A stretch of DNA of 64,000 bases from Roseiconus nitratireducens. GTDB taxonomy: Bacteria > Planctomycetota > Planctomycetia > Pirellulales > Pirellulaceae. Location of the stretch: contig NZ_VWOX01000015.1 of the NCBI RefSeq assembly GCF_008629675.1, positions 1 through 64,000 on the forward strand. Reading direction: 5' to 3'. The first letter of the stretch is position 1. Each line of letters starts with the position of its first letter. Position numbers and translations under genes: made by a program. Of this stretch, positions 54,579-63,331 are shown in pieces. The notes beneath the pieces are model-generated. The model was not told where the DNA came from. It made no database searches and was given only the letters and a program-made list of their open reading frames with translations.

Positions 54579-56617
54579 CTAGCTTCCCGAAACGCGAAAC
54601 GTCCAACCAACCCGGCGATGCCGATCCGATGATCGATGCTTTGTTGGCCGAATTCCTGCCGAGTGATCCCAACCAGCGGAGACCACCGCCCGATCTCTCC
54701 CGGCAAATCATGACGCAGTTGGAGGCGATTTCAGAATCCCATCGCACCGCCTCCACGCGGTCGGCTTCGGCGGGCAAGTCGACCCGCACGTCGGCCCCGC
54801 GTCCCGCTCCGGCAGAGAAGCCCGCGCCCGCATCGATTTCGGCCGGTTCGCGTCCGGCGGTCGCGCGCATTGCGACGCTGATTGTGTCGATTGCCGCCTG
54901 CCTTGCGGTGGCGGTTTGGCTGGCGGGCAATGATTCCGCAACACCTTCGGACGATTCCGAGCCGCTTTTGGCCGGTGGTCCCTCCGATCCAGCTGTCGCA
55001 CCGCAGCCAGAGCCCGAGATCCCGACCAACGATTTGATCGCCGATTCCGGAGAAGTCGGAGCCGACGAAGAACCGGCCCCGGAACAGCCCCGCAAGCGGA
55101 TCAAGGGAATTCCCCTGAATGATCCGAACGTGGCCGTGTCGCCCCAGCGTAGCGGGCTGGATCTGATCGCAGTCGATCCGAACGATCATCCGAACATGCT
55201 TGAACTGGTGCCGTTGGACGCATCGGTCGCCCGGCTGCAAGCGGCGACGAATCGCTACTGGACGACGTTGGGCATTGAACCGACCGCGGAAGCTCCGCCC
55301 AGCCAGGTGGCTGAGCGAATCTCCGACCGGCTCGGTGTGTCCCTCAGCGAAGACCGGCTGAACGACCCCACACACATCCAATCGCAACTGGCGAAGTCGG
55401 ATCAAGCGGCCGAAATCGCCAAACGCTGGCTTGCCACCGTCACCGAGACTCCGCTGACCGTCTTTGAAGGGGAGCAGTACGGTGGTCTGGTCGGCGAGGT
55501 TGCCGAAGGGTTTTCCGGAAGCGAAACCCTGCAGACCAAACTTGTTTCGCTGATCGACGGTTCGAATCCCCATTCGAACGATTGGTATCGAGCGGTGGGT
55601 CGGGGCGGTCCAGAACGGATTGCCCGGCGATTGGCCCGCGTCTCGATGAACGCCGACATGCGATGCGTGCGGTGCCACGATTCGATGATCGGGCGAGCCG
55701 GAACGCAGGACGATTATTGGTCGTTTGTCGCGTTGGTCCGAAATTCGATCGAGCGCGGTGAGAACGGATGGACGGTCAAAGACGAACCGAGCCAAGCGTC
55801 GACCTTTTTTGAGTTGCCGGACGGCCGTCAAAGAATGGCACACGCCGGCGTCAGCGAACGTTTTCTGCCGGGACCTTCGGCCGGCCAAACCGACCTGAAG
55901 TCCTGGGCAGCCGCTTTGGGCAACAGCGACCAATTGGCCGACAGCATCGTCGATTCGCTTTGGGAACTGGTGCATGGGCGACCTTTGAGCCCGAATCCGG
56001 TGGACGCGTTTGCTCCACCAATGAATGCAAGCTTGCAGGAACTGCACGACCAATTGTCCGACGACCTGCGGGCAAGTCGTTTCGACGTGACTCGCACGCT
56101 GGCTTTGATTCTTTCATCGCCGACCGTGCGTCGCACGGTTCCCGAGGCGCTGCTCGCGGAGAACTTGCTGACCACGACGGACCAACAAAGGGCCGAGGCA
56201 TTGGAGCGTGTCAACGCGTTCGCCGCCGCCGTCGACACACCGGACTCGTCGCGCCGTCAGCGAATCGAATTGGCGCTGCGTCGCACCGGTGGCAAGCTCC
56301 AGGACGACGGGACGGGATCGCTTTTGGCGCAGCCCATGTTGAAGGATTCCGCCAGCGGAACTCCGGGATCACTGTCCTCGGATGCGGCCCCCAGTTTTCA
56401 ACAACTGTTGAGCACCGATTTCCCGGGCAACGACGCCGAGTTGCCTGTTTCGTGGCTGCGATCGATCAACGATTACGATGATCAGGTGCAGCACCTGGTG
56501 TATCTCAGCGGTGGCGAGAAAGTGACCGATGACATCGCATCGATCGCCAAGCAACTCAGAGAATCCGGATCACGAGAATCGGCACTCAGCCGGCTGTGGT
56601 GGATCTTGCGAAAGTAG
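54575..56617 (+). CDS. Membrane anti-sigma-like protein with DUF1549-like CXXCH domain
   Basis: 680 residues. The cytoplasmic head (1-95) has the MIDALLAEFLPSDPNQRRPP pattern and a Ser/Ala/Pro linker. A single membrane segment lies at 97-117 (VARIATLIVSIAACLAVAVW). The external part shows DUF1549/DUF1553-like features, including VSMNADMRCVRCHDSMIG with CXXCH at residues 364-368 and downstream LALILSSPTVRRTVPEALLA. Its start overlaps the sigma factor stop, so it is the probable anti-sigma factor. Inference: the external domain binds heme or responds to redox and controls the sigma factor. No classical zinc-binding anti-sigma motif (HxxxCxxC) is seen. Confidence 0.8.
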   Translation: MTSFPKRETSNQPGDADPMIDALLAEFLPSDPNQRRPPPDLSRQIMTQLEAISESHRTASTRSASAGKSTRTSAPRPAPAEKPAPASISAGSRPAVARIATLIVSIAACLAVAVWLAGNDSATPSDDSEPLLAGGPSDPAVAPQPEPEIPTNDLIADSGEVGADEEPAPEQPRKRIKGIPLNDPNVAVSPQRSGLDLIAVDPNDHPNMLELVPLDASVARLQAATNRYWTTLGIEPTAEAPPSQVAERISDRLGVSLSEDRLNDPTHIQSQLAKSDQAAEIAKRWLATVTETPLTVFEGEQYGGLVGEVAEGFSGSETLQTKLVSLIDGSNPHSNDWYRAVGRGGPERIARRLARVSMNADMRCVRCHDSMIGRAGTQDDYWSFVALVRNSIERGENGWTVKDEPSQASTFFELPDGRQRMAHAGVSERFLPGPSAGQTDLKSWAAALGNSDQLADSIVDSLWELVHGRPLSPNPVDAFAPPMNASLQELHDQLSDDLRASRFDVTRTLALILSSPTVRRTVPEALLAENLLTTTDQQRAEALERVNAFAAAVDTPDSSRRQRIELALRRTGGKLQDDGTGSLLAQPMLKDSASGTPGSLSSDAAPSFQQLLSTDFPGNDAELPVSWLRSINDYDDQVQHLVYLSGGEKVTDDIASIAKQLRESGSRESALSRLWWILRK

Positions 56618-56695
56618 CGGCGGTCGGGCCGCGTGGCGACTTTCGCCACTCGGCACGGACCAATCAGGATCCAGCCGAGACGCGGGAAAACTTTT

Positions 56696-57274
56696 TCACG
56701 CCCCCCGCGCTCCCGCCACTTCGGAAGCCTTGTAAACGACGGTCGAACGTTTGAAGCCCAAACGTTCATACAACCGGATTGCCCCCGTGTTCTCGGTGGT
56801 CACTTCCAAATGCATCTGCCGCAGGCCGGCCTGGCGGAAGCCGGCAGCGGCGTGGGCCAGTAAAATCGACCCCAAGCCGCGGCCCCGATGTTCGGGGGCG
56901 ATGCCCAAGTTCTGGATCGCTCCCCATCCCTCCTGGGCCAGCCCCTGAATGGTGCCCACGGCCAACGAAAAACGTTCTCCGGTTTGCGGGTGCACGGCGA
57001 GATAGCGGATCAGCCACGTGGCCTCCGGCACGAAGTCTTTCCGCGAGGTGATCTCTCGCATCAGACGCAAGCAGCCTTCGCGACGCGACAGGCAGGGAAA
57101 CACGTCGGCGTCCAATTCCTCGCGAAAACTGTGGTACTTGGCGGTCGCGTGCTCGTGAAGCAAACCGGGCTGATAGGGCACCAATTCGTATCCTGCCGGA
57201 GGTGCGTTTGCGCCACCGGACCAGGTGCGGAGATCGAACTCCATCCGGTACCGTTTGAAGTAGGTCATGCCCAT
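56696..57274 (-). CDS. GNAT-family N-acetyltransferase
   Basis: 192 residues. The acetyl-CoA-binding motif A is around IQNLGIAPEHRGRGLGSILL (about residues 128-147), with the following LRQMHLEVTTENTGAIRLYE and RLGFKRSTVVYKASE strand-helix ending. This is a typical GNAT fold; the N-terminal half is more variable. Substrate unknown. Starts at 57274 or 57268. It converges with the anti-sigma-like gene. Confidence 0.88.
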   Translation of the reverse strand: MGMTYFKRYRMEFDLRTWSGGANAPPAGYELVPYQPGLLHEHATAKYHSFREELDADVFPCLSRREGCLRLMREITSRKDFVPEATWLIRYLAVHPQTGERFSLAVGTIQGLAQEGWGAIQNLGIAPEHRGRGLGSILLAHAAAGFRQAGLRQMHLEVTTENTGAIRLYERLGFKRSTVVYKASEVAGARGA

Positions 57275-57384
57275 ACCGGAATTCTACCACGGCCCCGGGT
57301 TTTGCACCCGCTCGCCGACGACTTTCCAAGTTTCTATCCTGATGGCGAGCCCGCAAAACCAACCGACCCGCTGCATTTCGCCGC

Positions 57385-58365
57385 ATGACCGATTCTTCGT
57401 TTCCCACGTTTGCCAGCCTGGTCGATCAGGCTGTGGTCGTGACCGGCCCGACGGCGTCGGGAAAAAGTGCCCTGGCGATCGAACTGGCAGAGCGGATCGA
57501 CGGGGAAATCCTGTCACTGGATTCGATCGCGGTCTACCGCGGCATGGACATCGGCACCGCAAAACCGACCCCGGAGCAGCGTGGACGCGTGCCGCACCAC
57601 CTGCTGGATCTGGCGTCCCCCGACCAGGATTTCAGCGTCGCGTGCTACCTGCAGGCGGCGCACCGTTGCGTCCAGGAGGTGCTGCGGCGTGGGCGCCGAC
57701 CGATCTTTGCTGGTGGGACGCCGATGTACCTGAAGGCAATCCTGCGTGGATTTGATCCCGGGCCTCCGCCCGACTGGGAATTCCGGAAGTCGGTCGAACG
57801 CGACCTGGAAGTCCACGGGGTCGACGCACTGCGCGAAAGACTTTCACGGGTCGATCCGTTATCCGCCCATCGGATCGCTCCCGGAGACACCCGTCGGATG
57901 ATCCGCGCTTTGGAGGTCGCCAAGCACACGGGGGTACCGCTGAGCCACCGCCAAATCCAATTCGATCAATCGCGTCCGGCGGACTCCTGCAGTGTGTTTG
58001 CGCTTCGTTGGCCTCGTCCCACCCTGCACCAAAGAATCAACCAGCGGGTCGACCACATGTTTGAAGCTGGCTTGATCGACGAAGTCAAAGGGTTGCTGGA
58101 AGACTATGGCCAGCTTTCCAGGACGGCATGCCAGGCGGTCGGCTACCGCGAAGTTTTGCAATGGTTGTCATCGGAGTCGTCAGACCAGGACGAGCTGAAA
58201 GAATTGGTGGCGGCTCACACACGCCAACTGGCACGGCGGCAGGAAACCTGGTTTCGGTCATTCAGTGAAGTGACACCGATCGACATGAACTCTGACAACG
58301 GCGTGATCGGCCGGCCGACGCTTCAGTCACTGGTCGACCGAGTGATCGGACACCTGCAAGCCTAA
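57385..58365 (+). CDS. miaA: tRNA dimethylallyltransferase MiaA
   Basis: 326 residues. P-loop GPTASGKSALAIELAER (21-37), LSLDSIAVYRGMDIGTAKPT, the FAGGTPMYLKAILRG segment, and the end GYREVLQW and RRQETWFRSF. It transfers a dimethylallyl group to A37 of tRNAs reading UNN codons. The TCGA-type reading is standard. Its 3' end overlaps the YpdA-like gene by four bases, convergently. Confidence 0.95.
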   Translation: MTDSSFPTFASLVDQAVVVTGPTASGKSALAIELAERIDGEILSLDSIAVYRGMDIGTAKPTPEQRGRVPHHLLDLASPDQDFSVACYLQAAHRCVQEVLRRGRRPIFAGGTPMYLKAILRGFDPGPPPDWEFRKSVERDLEVHGVDALRERLSRVDPLSAHRIAPGDTRRMIRALEVAKHTGVPLSHRQIQFDQSRPADSCSVFALRWPRPTLHQRINQRVDHMFEAGLIDEVKGLLEDYGQLSRTACQAVGYREVLQWLSSESSDQDELKELVAAHTRQLARRQETWFRSFSEVTPIDMNSDNGVIGRPTLQSLVDRVIGHLQA

Positions 58366-59477
58366 CTCTCCGGCTGGGCCGCCACCTGTTTCATGTACTC
58401 CGGATCAACCGACTCAGGCGCTGTTCCGGAAAGATGGGCGACGATCCGGTCGACGTGATCATGACAGTTTTCCAGAAACGTCTTGTACTTGCTATTTTGC
58501 GTCCCCGCGACAGCCGTCCCGGCGACATAAATCCCGGGAATGTTTGTTTGCATGGTCACCGGATCGTGCGTCGGTCGCTGCGACGTGTCGACCAGTTCCA
58601 CACCGGCGGCACGAAAAAGTGATTTCTCCTGTTCGTACCCGATCAGGCTGAGCACGTCATCTGCCGGAACGTCTCGCAGGGGTGCGGAGTCATCGTTGAT
58701 CGAACGCAGCTTGACCGACTGGGGAGTGATCTCGACGGGAACGGTGCCCAAGTGGTTGCCGATGCGACCGGCTTTTAGCAACCCCAACATCTCGGGTAGC
58801 AACCAGTACTTGATTCCATCAACGGGCAGTTCTTCGCCACGATAGCTGATGGAGACCTGCGCACCGGCATGATGCAACCTCAGGGCCGCTTCGATGGCGC
58901 TGTTGCGACCGCCAATGATCAGCACCCGTCGGCCGAAGTACCGGTGGGTTTCGCGGAGGTACCCGTCCACGTGAGGAAGGTCCTCGCCGGGAATCTCCAA
59001 TTTCCGGGGAAAATCGGTTCCGCCGATTGCCAGCACCACTTCGCGGCACCGCCACCGTTGTCGGACCTGCTGGCCCCCGGTGATGACCGTCATCGTGTCT
59101 TCGCCGCGTTGAATATCCAGGACGGGCGTGTGTGTGTGGATGCGGAGTCCAAATTGGGTGACGACGCTCCGCAGGTAGTTCAAATACTGCTCCCGCGTGG
59201 CCTTGGTTTGGTCAACGGTTTGCAACGGCACGCCGGCAATCGCAATCCTTTCATTGCTGCTGAACCATCGCGTCTGGGGCGCCCACCAAGAAATCGTCTG
59301 ACCGATCGACCCCGCATCAAACATTTCGAACGCGATCCCGGCACGCTGCAAGGCGACGGCAAGCTCGATCCCGATCGGTCCGGCACCGACGATCACCACG
59401 CGGGTGGATCGATCGGTGGCAGGCGAAGGAGTGGATCGGTTGGCGGCGGAAGACATCGGCATTCCAGGGGCGGGCAT
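58362..59477 (-). CDS. FAD/NAD(P)-binding oxidoreductase, YpdA/BdrA-like
   Basis: 371 residues. The FAD-binding motif is VVIVGAGPIGIELAVALQRA at about 27-46, and the NADPH-binding motif is RRVLIIGGRNSAIEAALRLH. The end of the domain is IPGIYVAGTAVAGTQNSKYK. This matches YpdA (bacillithiol disulfide reductase-like) and related pyridine nucleotide-disulfide oxidoreductases that lack the redox-active cysteine pair. The start may be 59477 or 59456. Probable role: reduction of a low-molecular-weight disulfide; not proven here. Confidence 0.85.
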   Translation of the reverse strand: MPAPGMPMSSAANRSTPSPATDRSTRVVIVGAGPIGIELAVALQRAGIAFEMFDAGSIGQTISWWAPQTRWFSSNERIAIAGVPLQTVDQTKATREQYLNYLRSVVTQFGLRIHTHTPVLDIQRGEDTMTVITGGQQVRQRWRCREVVLAIGGTDFPRKLEIPGEDLPHVDGYLRETHRYFGRRVLIIGGRNSAIEAALRLHHAGAQVSISYRGEELPVDGIKYWLLPEMLGLLKAGRIGNHLGTVPVEITPQSVKLRSINDDSAPLRDVPADDVLSLIGYEQEKSLFRAAGVELVDTSQRPTHDPVTMQTNIPGIYVAGTAVAGTQNSKYKTFLENCHDHVDRIVAHLSGTAPESVDPEYMKQVAAQPES

Positions 59478-59553
59478 CGAGGGGTCAGCGTTCTATTGTA
59501 CCGAACGGAAAATCTTGGCAACCGCTGACCGCCCCCGCCCCGTGGCCGGGGCA

Positions 59554-60309
59554 TCACGCCAACCGACGTGCGGCAGCCGCGTCCAGGACGGCAGTCACGT
59601 TCCGGTGCCGCCGCAGCAACGATGCAGGATGCTGCTCGGTGATCGGACCGTGAACCATTTTTTTGACCGCTTCGGCCTTGCCCTCACCGAGTGCCAACAA
59701 CACGATTTCCCTCGCTTCCAAGATGGTTCCGATCCCCATGGTGATCGCGTGACGCGGGACCTGATCGATGGATTCGAAGAAACGAGCATTGTTTTCAATC
59801 GTTTCGTCAGTCAATGCGACTTGACGTGTTCGGCTGTCCGCCGCCGATCCGGGTTCATTGAACGCGATGTGTCCGTTGTGGCCGATGCCCAACAGTTGCA
59901 GATCGATGCCGCCTGCGTCCCGGATCATCGCTTCATACTGGGAACAGGCTTGCGCGACATCCGATGCCAGCCCGTCCGGTACGAAAGTGCGTTCGGGATC
60001 GACGTTGATCGATTGAAAAAGCTGTTGATCCATGAAATGCCGAAAACTCTGCGGATGGTCGGCCGGCAATCCAATGTATTCATCCAGGTTGAACGTTCGG
60101 ATCTTGGAGAAGTCCACCTTCCCGTCCCGGTACATCCCGATCAGCGCCTGATAGGCCTTCACCGGCGTCCCACCGGTTGCCAGCCCCAACACCCCGTCGG
60201 GCCGGCGGTTGACGGCGCCGGCGATGCGACGCGCTACTTCCCTGGATGCTTCTTCCGCGGTCGAAAAAATCGCCACGTTGATCGAATTCGATTCTGTTTC
60301 TACCGTCAC
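59554..60309 (-). CDS. nagB: Glucosamine-6-phosphate deaminase
   Basis: 251 residues. LATGGTPVKAYQALI, the FNLDEYIGLPADHPQSF active-site loop and LLGIGHNGHIAFNEPGS are the NagB family motifs. It converts glucosamine-6-phosphate to fructose-6-phosphate and ammonia. The start overlaps the upstream HD-domain gene stop by four bases (ATGA), so it is translationally coupled. It is the second gene of that pair. Confidence 0.93.
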   Translation of the reverse strand: MTVETESNSINVAIFSTAEEASREVARRIAGAVNRRPDGVLGLATGGTPVKAYQALIGMYRDGKVDFSKIRTFNLDEYIGLPADHPQSFRHFMDQQLFQSINVDPERTFVPDGLASDVAQACSQYEAMIRDAGGIDLQLLGIGHNGHIAFNEPGSAADSRTRQVALTDETIENNARFFESIDQVPRHAITMGIGTILEAREIVLLALGEGKAEAVKKMVHGPITEQHPASLLRRHRNVTAVLDAAAARRLA

Positions 60310-61709
60310 GCAACTTCCTCGTCTGCTGCTTCAATCGCGTCGACCAGCAGCGCGGACCAATCACACGCCGCTGGAAACTCTTTCCGAAGGCACGCCCGCA
60401 AATCGGGCCTGACAAAAACACGGACCCGTTTCACGTGATTGTCGAATTGTTGTTGTGCCAGCACCGCGGCAACCGGCGAAACGTCTCCCAAAGTCACCGA
60501 ACGTCCGTCCGCAAAGCGGACCGCCGTGTTGATGTCGACCTCAAGCTTCACCGGTGGCGCATCGATCAAGAGATCGGCCGGCGCCACGGCGATCCCCGTC
60601 TGGCGGCTGATACGCGTCGCCAGCGTTTCACAAAGCGCGACCAACCACCAGTAGGGACGGCGAGCCAATCGGCTGTGAATCGCCGGCCCATTGAGCACGC
60701 TGAATTCCGCGACCCGTTTGAACAATTGGCGACGTGGCCCGAACAATCCCTCGACCAGCGGCTCGGCAAGGCTGCCTTCGGCGGTCCGACGAATCAATGC
60801 GATCCATTCGGCGTCCGCGAGTTTCAGGGCGGCGTTCAAATCGATCCGATGCCGCAGCAGAAACACACTGCGTTGCAACATGGCCGTCGCGGCCCGAACC
60901 GCATGGTGCCAGTAGACCTCGCTGAACATCACGTACCGCGCGAACACCATCATCTCGCCGGCGGTTCGCCCCTTTTCGCCGATGGCCAATCGATTCGACT
61001 CCGGATCGGCCACCAAAGACGACACCAACCGTTCGGCATCGAAGTTGCGACCGTACGGCACGCCACAGTGCAAACTGTCGCGTTGCAGGTAGTCCAGTTT
61101 GTCGATGTCGATGGGGCCGCTTAAGCAACTTCGCAGGAACCGGGTCGCCGCATTCGGTTCACCGGCGGCGTCGCTTTGATCAGGCAACTTGTCCGCAGCG
61201 TCCGGATCCAACAAACATTGAATGTCGTCCGATGTGCAGCGCCAATCTTCCCGGATGCAATCGGCCAGTTCTCCCGAATGAAGAAGATCGGCGACTCGCG
61301 ACTCATGTCGCGGCAAGTCTTCCAATTGCATGTCCTCGATCGGATGGCAAAACGGCCAATGACCGACATCATGCAGCAGTGCCGCCAACACAAACGCGTC
61401 GCAGGAAGTGTTGTCCAACCACTTCGACGTGACCGGGTCGTCTTTGAAGCGTGCCAGGAATTGCAGTGCGTTGCGATACACACCCAACGTGTGTTCCAGC
61501 CGAGTGTGCATGGCCCCCGGATACACCAGGGACACCATCCCCAATTGACTCAGACCGGCCAGACGTCGCAGCGGCGCCGTATCCAACACCCGCCGCACTC
61601 GCTGGGAAAGCGGGACGGAATCGGCGGGAGGAATCCGGACCAGCGACCCCGAGACGGATCCGGCGCGATGCAGCAAATCGATTTCGGGGATGTCTAGCAC
61701 GGGAAGCAT
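60306..61709 (-). CDS. HD-domain phosphohydrolase (dGTPase/SAMHD1-like)
   Basis: 467 residues. HD metal-binding motif: MHTRLEHTLGVYRNALQF, LAALLHDVGHWPFCHPIEDM and, downstream, DIDKLDYLQRDSLHCGVPYG. This is the arrangement of the SAMHD1/dGTPase-like HD hydrolases, which act on deoxynucleotides or related phosphates. It overlaps nagB by four bases. No nucleotide pathway genes are adjacent. Confidence 0.88.
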   Translation of the reverse strand: MLPVLDIPEIDLLHRAGSVSGSLVRIPPADSVPLSQRVRRVLDTAPLRRLAGLSQLGMVSLVYPGAMHTRLEHTLGVYRNALQFLARFKDDPVTSKWLDNTSCDAFVLAALLHDVGHWPFCHPIEDMQLEDLPRHESRVADLLHSGELADCIREDWRCTSDDIQCLLDPDAADKLPDQSDAAGEPNAATRFLRSCLSGPIDIDKLDYLQRDSLHCGVPYGRNFDAERLVSSLVADPESNRLAIGEKGRTAGEMMVFARYVMFSEVYWHHAVRAATAMLQRSVFLLRHRIDLNAALKLADAEWIALIRRTAEGSLAEPLVEGLFGPRRQLFKRVAEFSVLNGPAIHSRLARRPYWWLVALCETLATRISRQTGIAVAPADLLIDAPPVKLEVDINTAVRFADGRSVTLGDVSPVAAVLAQQQFDNHVKRVRVFVRPDLRACLRKEFPAACDWSALLVDAIEAADEEVA

Positions 61710-61755
61710 TCAATCGGGAATCAAGTGGTGCGGGCGTCAGGGAAACGACTGCCTG

Positions 61756-62463
61756 TCAAGGCAACAATTCATGTGGCAAGCCGGCGAGCACCACCCCGCT
61801 GGTCAACGCCAGCAACACGATCGTGATGAAATACAAGCCGGCATGGATGACCCCGCTGAAATACTCCAGCTCAAACGCTCCGGCCGAAGCCAGCGCCCCC
61901 AGAGCGATCATGATGCACAGGGTGATTCCGAACACCGTGTAAGACATCTCCGCCGCTTGATTGAGCTCAAAGATGTAGGTGGGCACGCACGCGTAAACGC
62001 ACCAGAGCACCGCAAAGATTGCCGAACAGATCAGCACCCGGTTACGAAGCTCCGGGCCGACGTACGGTTCGCGTTCCTGGTCGTACAGGAACTGGTAGCC
62101 CGCCCAGACCAACGGGGGCGCCAGCAGGACGATGCCCAACAATTGAGCCCATAGCGGAGCACCGGCCGGGCCGGTGAAGCGAAACACCAACGCACAAACG
62201 AAGACGGCCAGGATGGCGCCCAACGTGATGATCAATCCCCGCCGAGTCACATCGGTTTCCTTTCGCCGGATCGGCTTCAGCACGCTTTGGCCGGTGCTGT
62301 CCTTGGGCGAGTCGTCGCGGGGCGCGTGGATGACAACTTCTTCCCCCTCCTTGGGAATTTCGATCGGCTTCTTGCAATTCGGACAGGGCCCGGTCTTGCC
62401 CGCGAATTTGTCGCTCACCTGAAATCGTTTCAAGCAGTGGCGACAGGTAACTTGGATCGGCAT
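61756..62463 (-). CDS. Zinc-ribbon membrane protein of unknown function
   Basis: 235 residues from ATG 62463. The N-terminal zinc ribbon is VTCRHCLKRFQVSDKFAGKT then GPCPNCKKPI (two CxxC pairs). The rest has five or six membrane segments (GLIITLGAILAVFVCALVF, WAQLLGIVLLAPPLVWAGYQ, LICSAIFAVLWCVYACV, FGITLCIMIALGALASAGA, LYFITIVLLALTSGVVL). No family is assigned. Similar zinc-ribbon membrane proteins are frequent in planctomycetes. Confidence 0.8.
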   Translation of the reverse strand: MPIQVTCRHCLKRFQVSDKFAGKTGPCPNCKKPIEIPKEGEEVVIHAPRDDSPKDSTGQSVLKPIRRKETDVTRRGLIITLGAILAVFVCALVFRFTGPAGAPLWAQLLGIVLLAPPLVWAGYQFLYDQEREPYVGPELRNRVLICSAIFAVLWCVYACVPTYIFELNQAAEMSYTVFGITLCIMIALGALASAGAFELEYFSGVIHAGLYFITIVLLALTSGVVLAGLPHELLP

Positions 62464-62641
62464 AGGTTGACGGTCTTTCCCAGCGACGATGGGGACGGAA
62501 GAAGACAAGAAGGGAGGCGAGCTGCAAAAAATCACCGCAATCTGTCATGATGTCGGGTCAGATTGTCACGCTACGGACCCCCATTGCAACCCTTCCGCCC
62601 CCGCGTTGCATCCGCTTTCTCAGGCCCATCACGAAACCGCC

Positions 62642-63196
62642 GTGAACGATTCCCCACACTTCCAAAACCCGCAGCCAGCCGGGGCGAGCGACGGCGGAAC
62701 CCCGGTCCCCGTTCCCGCCGTCGCCAACGTCGTGCTGTACCGGCCCGAGATCCCGCAAAACACGGGCAACATCGGCCGCTCTTGCGTCGCCGTGGGAGCC
62801 AAATTGTGGATCGTCCGCCCGGCCAGCTTTGACTTCAGCGATAAACGCGTCCGCAGGGCGGGGCTGGACTACTGGAAGCACCTGAATCTGGAAGCGGTCG
62901 ACTCCTGGGACGAGATCCCACGACGGCTATCGCCCCAGCGGACGTTTTTCTTCTCGCGTTTCGCGGAAAAGCTGATCTGGGAGCAAACGTTCTTGCCCGG
63001 CGACACCTTCGTCTTCGGTCAGGAAACGGCCGGTCTGCCGCCGGAAATCGTCCGACCCGGCAACCCGCACGCATTACGCCTGCCGACCAGCGGGCACGTC
63101 CGCAGCCTGAACCTCGCCACCACGGTCGGCATCGTGCTGTTCGAACAACAGCGTCAACTTCTCAGTTCGGCGGAGCACTCGCAACCGCGGACTTGA
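62642..63196 (+). CDS. trmL: tRNA (cytidine(34)-2'-O)-methyltransferase TrmL
   Basis: 184 residues. SPOUT fold with VLYRPEIPQNTGNIGRSCVA, the FVFGQETAGLPPEIV motif and the knot HALRLPTSGHVRSLNLATTV. It methylates the wobble ribose of tRNA-Leu. Start is a GTG at 62642; longer frames upstream have no signal. Confidence 0.92.
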   Translation: MNDSPHFQNPQPAGASDGGTPVPVPAVANVVLYRPEIPQNTGNIGRSCVAVGAKLWIVRPASFDFSDKRVRRAGLDYWKHLNLEAVDSWDEIPRRLSPQRTFFFSRFAEKLIWEQTFLPGDTFVFGQETAGLPPEIVRPGNPHALRLPTSGHVRSLNLATTVGIVLFEQQRQLLSSAEHSQPRT

Positions 63197-63331
63197 TCGA
63201 GAGAATTTGAACCGACGCACGGGTTCATCCGCCGGGAGTTCATCCGCACCGAAGCAAGCGAGGCCGCTGGCGTGCCGATCAGCTTGGCGAAGCGCTGACA
63301 AGCCGGTCTGCTCCTCGGCCAGCCGAACTGC

